Shown one piece after another: positions 59,464-64,000 of a stretch of 64,000 nucleotides of DNA. A model generated the notes under the pieces. The model was not told the DNA's origin, ran no database searches, and saw nothing but the letters and a program-made list of their open reading frames with translations. This DNA comes from Stachybotrys elegans (taxonomy: Eukaryota > Ascomycota > Sordariomycetes > Hypocreales > Stachybotryaceae). The position numbers and the translations under genes were made by a program. The stretch spans positions 186,001 through 250,000 of the forward strand of contig JAGPNK010000024.1 of assembly GCA_020746835.1 (NCBI GenBank), written 5' to 3'. Every line of letters begins with the position of its first letter. Position 1 is the first letter of the stretch.

Positions 59464-61199
59464 CTAAGCCCTGGGTCTTCCAGGTCTCCTCGGATCGGCA
59501 GGAGGAGCGGCAGGACGGCCAGGACGAGTGGCAGGACGGCTGGGAGGAGCAGCAGGGCGAGTAGGAGGAGCGGCAGGGCGGCTGGGAGGGTTGGCGGGCC
59601 TGTTGGGAGTTGCGGGCGTCTTAGGGAAGCAGCTGGCGGGAATAGGCACCATCGATCTCTTGCGAGGGGCATTGGCAAAATCGCGATGCAGCTTCGCGAC
59701 CGCATTGTCGGCCCGCTGCATGAAGTTCTCCCACTGGCTGGTAAAGACAGAATCAAGTTGGCGAAACTCAAAGAGCGGCACCCGCCGAGCCGTGCCCAAT
59801 ACCTCTTCGGTTGCCCTCTTAAGCCCCCCAATAGAGCCGTCAATAGCCTCGTCAAGAGCCGAAAGCATGTCCTTGCCGCCACGGGACTCCCTGATGGTAT
59901 TGCCGCTAAGAGCAAACCCTTTGCCAGCGCCAATGCCATCAATCCTAGACAGGAGAAAAGCAGTTAGCAAGCTGACATGGAGTATTATAGAAGCCTCGCT
60001 TTTGGCTTTCTTACCAATCCTTGATTCGGAGCGTAGGACCGCCGGGGACGCTCAGTTCAATAGTGGCAAGCCTGCCGTTTGGTACTGGGGCAGCCGTTGT
60101 CCCGGTACAGAAGGTCGTGTCAAAGCTGTGTGGGATGTCAGCATGTTGATGAATAGCTGGGTTTTCAAGCATGAGCTTACAATATGGCGAGTTTGTTGCG
60201 GTCTTGCCTGGAAGGCTCCAACTTGTAGCAAGCAAGGATTTCCATCAAGGAGAAGAGGTTGCCTGGAATCTTGGCTTTGACCTGGTCATAGAGCCCGTTG
60301 AAGTCGGTTCGTGGCATAAAGTCGGTTGTCAGCTTCATGCTTGAGCCTGGGTCTAGCACTCGGTTTTCGGGATTTCTGCTCGTGGTAAAGAGGGACCCTT
60401 TGGCGTAAGAGAGCACCAGGCTGGCAAAGGCGAGCACGTCGTCGCTCGCGGCGGTCCGGCTTATGCCGTTCGGACTGGTCCTGAAGGCGTCTTTCGGCAC
60501 CAAGGCCCTCGTGCCGAATGAAAAGCGGCCGAAGCCAACCAGCACATTGTTGGCGATACTTAACTTATGGTCTTTCATCAGCGCGTACAGCGCTTCCAGG
60601 GGCATCGGTGCCGTGACTTGGGGACTCCATTCCATCTGCTGGGGGTTGGCGCGTGCACCAGCCATATCTCATTTCTAGCAGTCTCTGTCGTTGGTGGCAA
60701 CCCGGATTTCTTTCTGCTGTATCTGCTTGGTGGTGTCGACGTTTCGGAAGAAATCGATCTAGCAAGTATCAGGTTATCTATGTCAACACACACGCGCCCG
60801 AGAGTTTCGCTGACTTACAAAATCCGCTGCAGCGTCCTTACCAGCCCTGGCTGCATCCCCCGAGCCTACCTTGATCTTTGTACCATCTAATATGTACTCC
60901 GGGGCAAGCTTGAATTCTTCCTCTACTGTATCGACGGTAAATTTGAAATTACGGCCTTGGCGGTTATCAATAAGGCTCTTCTTGAGCAGATCGCTCTTTC
61001 TCCTTGGGCACTTCTTGGCCCTATCTTCAAATCTGAAGAGAGTTTCAAACTCAACGCCGATGCCGGGCCTGCCGTCGGCCGTAGGCCCTGTGAGCGCATC
61101 TCCAAGCTGCGCTGCGAGCGCTGACTCACAATCGGGTGTGAGCGTCGGAGCAGCCGCGGCCACGGCCGCAAAGAGCGTAGTGATGAACGATGCCCGCAT
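59464..61199 (-). pseudogene. Secreted protein of unknown function with Pro-rich tail, two in-frame stops
   Basis: Four exons (61199-60819, 60758-60181, 60125-60015, 59944-59464) join in one frame with introns of 60, 55 and 70 bases and total 517 codons including the terminator. The N-terminus is a signal peptide (MRASFITTLFAAVAAAAP). A conserved-looking globular region follows (GIGVEFETLFRFED, APEYILDGTKIKVGSGDAA, then WSPQVTAPMPLEALYALM). The tail, about 50 residues, repeats RPAxPPxRP-like units. Within exon 2, TAG (60675-60677) and TGA (60669-60671) interrupt the frame three bases apart, between NDRDC and DMAGARANP. Each is one transition from a sense codon. I recall similar uncharacterised proteins in insect- and plant-associated ascomycetes, but cannot name a function. 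An unrecognised intron over the stops is the alternative. Confidence 0.7.
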
Positions 61200-61458
61200 C
61201 GTAGAAAATTTAACAAAAGAGTGTCTGTTATCCTGCACAGTAGTTGGGATAGAGAAAGAGGGTTGAACAGTGCTGGTTTCCTTCTTTCATTTACTGTCAA
61301 TTGCACAAGGTTATATACTCATCCCAGGTCAAGAGACGACAGAGAGATGCTTACCGCGACAGTTCCGGAACAGCATCAGCTGTCCAGCATACGCCTCTCA
61401 TCAATTTACGCATTTGGTTGACCTCGGCCAGCTCAAGACTCGTGAAACTAGAGCAGAC

Positions 61459-61950
61459 CTAGTAGCGCTGTACTTGGAATACTTTGTGGATTCTTGAAGT
61501 CTTCGGATAGCCACATTCGTTAATCCTCACAGCATAAGGTGGAGTCTCACGACATGGCCGCAAGGTAGCGAGCAAAATGAGGCAGGCCAGTACGTAAGGG
61601 ACCCAAAAGATGATACGCGCAAACCAGATTGTTAGCATGAAACATACGCCACAGGCGAAAGTAAGCAACTGTCTCCGTATATTGACAGCTGCCGCTTGCT
61701 GCTGACCCCCTGCTTCGCTTGACTGTAAACGAACGGACAAATGGTTCGATGGCGCCCATGGTTTCTTATTATTGGAAATGCCAAGTCTGCTTTGACTGTT
61801 GTTGGACTTGCCAAGTAACCATTTACTGTACAAGGCAATTCTTAAGAGCGCGTCTAGTATCCATTTGCCGTAAGCATTTGGCATGAAACAGGGCTGGCCT
61901 TCAGGGGGTGAATTCACCAAGACTGGTTGAGGCGTAACGGGTATTTTCAT
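61459..61950 (-). CDS. Hypothetical two-helix membrane protein
   Basis: Open frame of 163 residues from ATG 61950. A hydrophilic N-terminal half is followed by two close hydrophobic segments (LLTFACGVCFMLTIWFARII and VPYVLACLILLATL) and a basic tail. No family is recognised and codon evidence is weak; it may be a chance frame. Confidence 0.35.
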   Translation of the reverse strand: MKIPVTPQPVLVNSPPEGQPCFMPNAYGKWILDALLRIALYSKWLLGKSNNSQSRLGISNNKKPWAPSNHLSVRLQSSEAGGQQQAAAVNIRRQLLTFACGVCFMLTIWFARIIFWVPYVLACLILLATLRPCRETPPYAVRINECGYPKTSRIHKVFQVQRY

Positions 61951-62217
61951 CTTGTAAAAACAGCTCTTTTATAAATAATCATCTTCTCCGCAGTTGACAA
62001 TTTCCAAGGATCTGGAACTTGGTAACAGCCGTTTGCCGCATTCTCCACGGCTTCACCGGCCACATTTATCCAACATCAGGCGTACTCAAGCAGCTTTCTC
62101 TCACCTGTCCCTTCCTTCCCTTTGCATAAGGAGCACCTGGAGCCCCGCAAACACCAATCTTGATCTTATATCCCCCATCCCCCGTCCCTCGCCGCTCATC
62201 AGTCTCTTGGTGCAAGC

Positions 62218-63747
62218 ATGGATGTCATCTCCCTCGCCCCTCCCAGCACCATTCGCATGGCGCAGCTCGCCGATTTACCCGTCGAAGTGGTCACGCGAAT
62301 CATTACCCATGCACTGCCAGAAGGCTTCGAGAGCCTAGCCCTCAGCTGTAAGGACATCTACCGCCTGTGCACCCCCTACATTGCGCGCCACAACCTCTTG
62401 CGCAAGCAGTTTGACTGGGTCGCCTATTGCCCAAACCCTTCTGCTGTACGGAACGACCCCCTGTGGCGACCTCTTCACAACGCCTTTGGCCTGCTCGAGC
62501 GCATCGCTGACGAGCCCAACGTCGCTTGCTACATCCGACAGGCCGAGTTCACCTGGGATAGCTTCAAACCCGGCATCACGATGCCGCCCAACGTGCCCGA
62601 TATCGACGACGGCGGGCCCGTCCTCGAATTGCTGGCCGACTCTGCCTTTCTCAGGCGCGCCGGACTTGATTACCGCGACTTCTATTCCCGCATTGCCCAG
62701 GAGTATTAATCCCGCCTCCGATTCTCTCAGCATGCCAGTGCTTTTGTATTGACACTCCTGCCCAATGCCACTGCCCTTAGCCTGCCATGGTTCTGGGAGC
62801 CGGCCGAGGTGTCCGACAAGCTGCTCAACATCATCGCCGCCGACGCGAGGCACCCCCTGCGGAGTCCAGCAAGCCTAGCCAATCTCACCAGGTTGGACGT
62901 GGATATGCATCCGCCTCGTGAGCTTATCAAGGGCGTTGATTTCGTCAAGCTGTGGCCGCTTTTGACCCTGCCCGAAATGAGGACTTTCCGTGTGGAGAGA
63001 TTGGTAGCATCGGGTCTCCCTGGCCGACAAGTTCCTCCTGGCTTGGGCGAGAGGCTGCAACACGCGTACATGTTGTATTCCTACGTTGACCAATCGATCA
63101 TGGCACAATTATTGCGGGCCAGTGTTCAGCTGGAGACACTCGCCTATTCCCATTGCGCCCTTCCAGACGACACAATGTCCGTTCCATGGGATTTTGGTAG
63201 CTTCTTGCATATGTTGGAGTGCGAGACCGGATCTCATCTCCAGCGTCTCTACGTCGAGGGACACTGCCCACTGGCCCCGGATGCATTTTCCATACGCCGT
63301 TTCAGACAGCTACGCAAGCTTATTCTGCCCCTCGAGTTCTTCAAGTGTAGCATGTCCTATGCTGCACAGAAGATGGGAAAGTCCCTAGCAGGCTTAACCA
63401 AGAACGACATCCATAAGCTTGGCCTCCAGCTTGGCAACTTTATCCCAGCTTCAGTAACAGAGGTGACTCTACTATCTCCAGGGCACGACAGCCACGTCAA
63501 GGTGCTCGAAGTTTTGTTCTATGAGTTTGCGGCCTTGAGGGCCACCCTACTTCCAGCCCTGAAACGTATCGTGTTGGAATGTGTGATATACGAGAGCTCG
63601 GGACCAGAAGCTGCTTACATGGTAATGTGCAAGAGTCTGGGATCAGCTATTGAACCCACAGGAGTAGAGGTATATGTCGCGGAAGAAGATCTCTTGGTTT
63701 GGGCAGCATGGCCTGACTGGGAAAGGAGAGAACTTATGAGGGCGTAG
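62218..63747 (+). pseudogene. F-box-like protein with one in-frame TAA
   Basis: One frame of 509 codons plus stop is open except for TAA at 62707-62709. The N-terminus has an F-box-like start (QLADLPVEVVTRIITHALP, then LALSCKDIYRLCTPYI), and the rest is a leucine-rich, long uncharacterised region (LTLLPNATALSLPWFW, LANLTRLDVDMHPP, LRKLILPLEF). That pattern is typical of fungal F-box/LRR-like hypotheticals. The stop falls between RIAQEY and SRLRFSQHASAF with both sides in the same frame. CAA to TAA is one transition. F-box proteins usually recruit targets to SCF ubiquitin ligases. Truncation would leave about 163 residues, losing most of the putative substrate-binding part. Confidence 0.75.
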
Positions 63748-64000
63748 GCATATACAGCGAGGGGAAAATAACAATAGTATATACAAACAACATATACCCC
63801 GTGGTATGCAAGTAACGATCACCATTTCATGTACACTTTAAACTTAAGAGATAGCTGAAGGCATGTTCCTGACAGGCTTGAGGCGTTGAAATCCGAGTGG
63901 CATGCCCGCTACGACGCACATGCATTAGCTAACCTGGACGGTAGGGACGTATTACACTTCAGTGACTTGCAGTGTTTCATAAGATATTTGCGAGACCATG
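63748..64000. other. Right edge, nothing recognised
   Basis: 3' flank of the F-box gene only. Confidence 0.5.

Noticed and set aside
59388..60280. Overlapping plus- and minus-strand frames over the Pro-rich tail
   Set aside because: They are GC-driven shadows of the repeated Pro/Arg/Ala codons in the minus-strand exon at 59464-59944.
62700..62730. Short intron removing the TAA in the F-box gene
   Set aside because: It would be 28 bases long and would shift the frame, while the unspliced frame continues correctly.
1..64000. CRISPR arrays, prokaryotic operons, tRNA or rRNA genes
   Set aside because: No spaced repeats, no ribosome-binding pattern and no cloverleaf or box A/B pair was seen; spliced genes show a eukaryotic genome.

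Overview
The window looks like nuclear DNA of a filamentous ascomycete, most likely a sordariomycete (inference; no marker fixes the species). Signs are genes split by 44-60 base GT..AG introns, a HET-domain gene, three SAT4/Pth11-type seven-helix proteins, a highly reducing polyketide synthase and many secreted hydrolases. Genes sit on both strands with long gene-poor gaps, typical of accessory or subtelomeric-like fungal DNA. No rRNA, tRNA, CRISPR or prokaryotic signal was seen.

Layout. 0-9.9 kb: a PD-(D/E)XK-like unknown, then a compact trio (2-oxoglutarate dioxygenase, DAL5-type transporter, second dioxygenase, the last two sharing a 372-base divergent promoter) and a secreted PAF-acetylhydrolase-like esterase. 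11-19 kb: HET protein, M13 zinc peptidase, Cys-rich zinc protein, short-chain dehydrogenase. 19-30 kb: broken FAD oxidase, two Pth11-like receptors (one with an AT splice donor), a frameshifted small secreted gene, a Cys-rich zinc protein, a secreted class 3 lipase. 32-40 kb: ornithine-cyclodeaminase-like enzyme, nonsense-mutated dioxygenase, MITE-like inverted repeat, MFS transporter, mitochondrial-carrier-fold protein. 42-57 kb: subtilase, highly reducing PKS, P450, third Pth11-like receptor. 58-64 kb: HET/ankyrin relic, a secreted protein with two internal stops, a membrane ORF, an F-box gene with an internal stop.

How they work together. The PKS (KS-AT-DH-MT-ER-KR-ACP, all catalytic motifs readable) and the neighbouring P450 form the core of a probable polyketide pathway; the PKS has no thioesterase or reductase release domain. 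The dioxygenase-transporter-dioxygenase trio may be a second small pathway. The most striking pattern is decay. At least three otherwise full-length frames are stopped by codons one transition away from sense codons, one intron has a donor one transition away from GT, and further genes carry indels, while the PKS, P450, transporters and most hydrolases remain open.

Exon boundaries were derived by hand from GT..AG signals and family continuity; those called unresolved should be treated as approximate.
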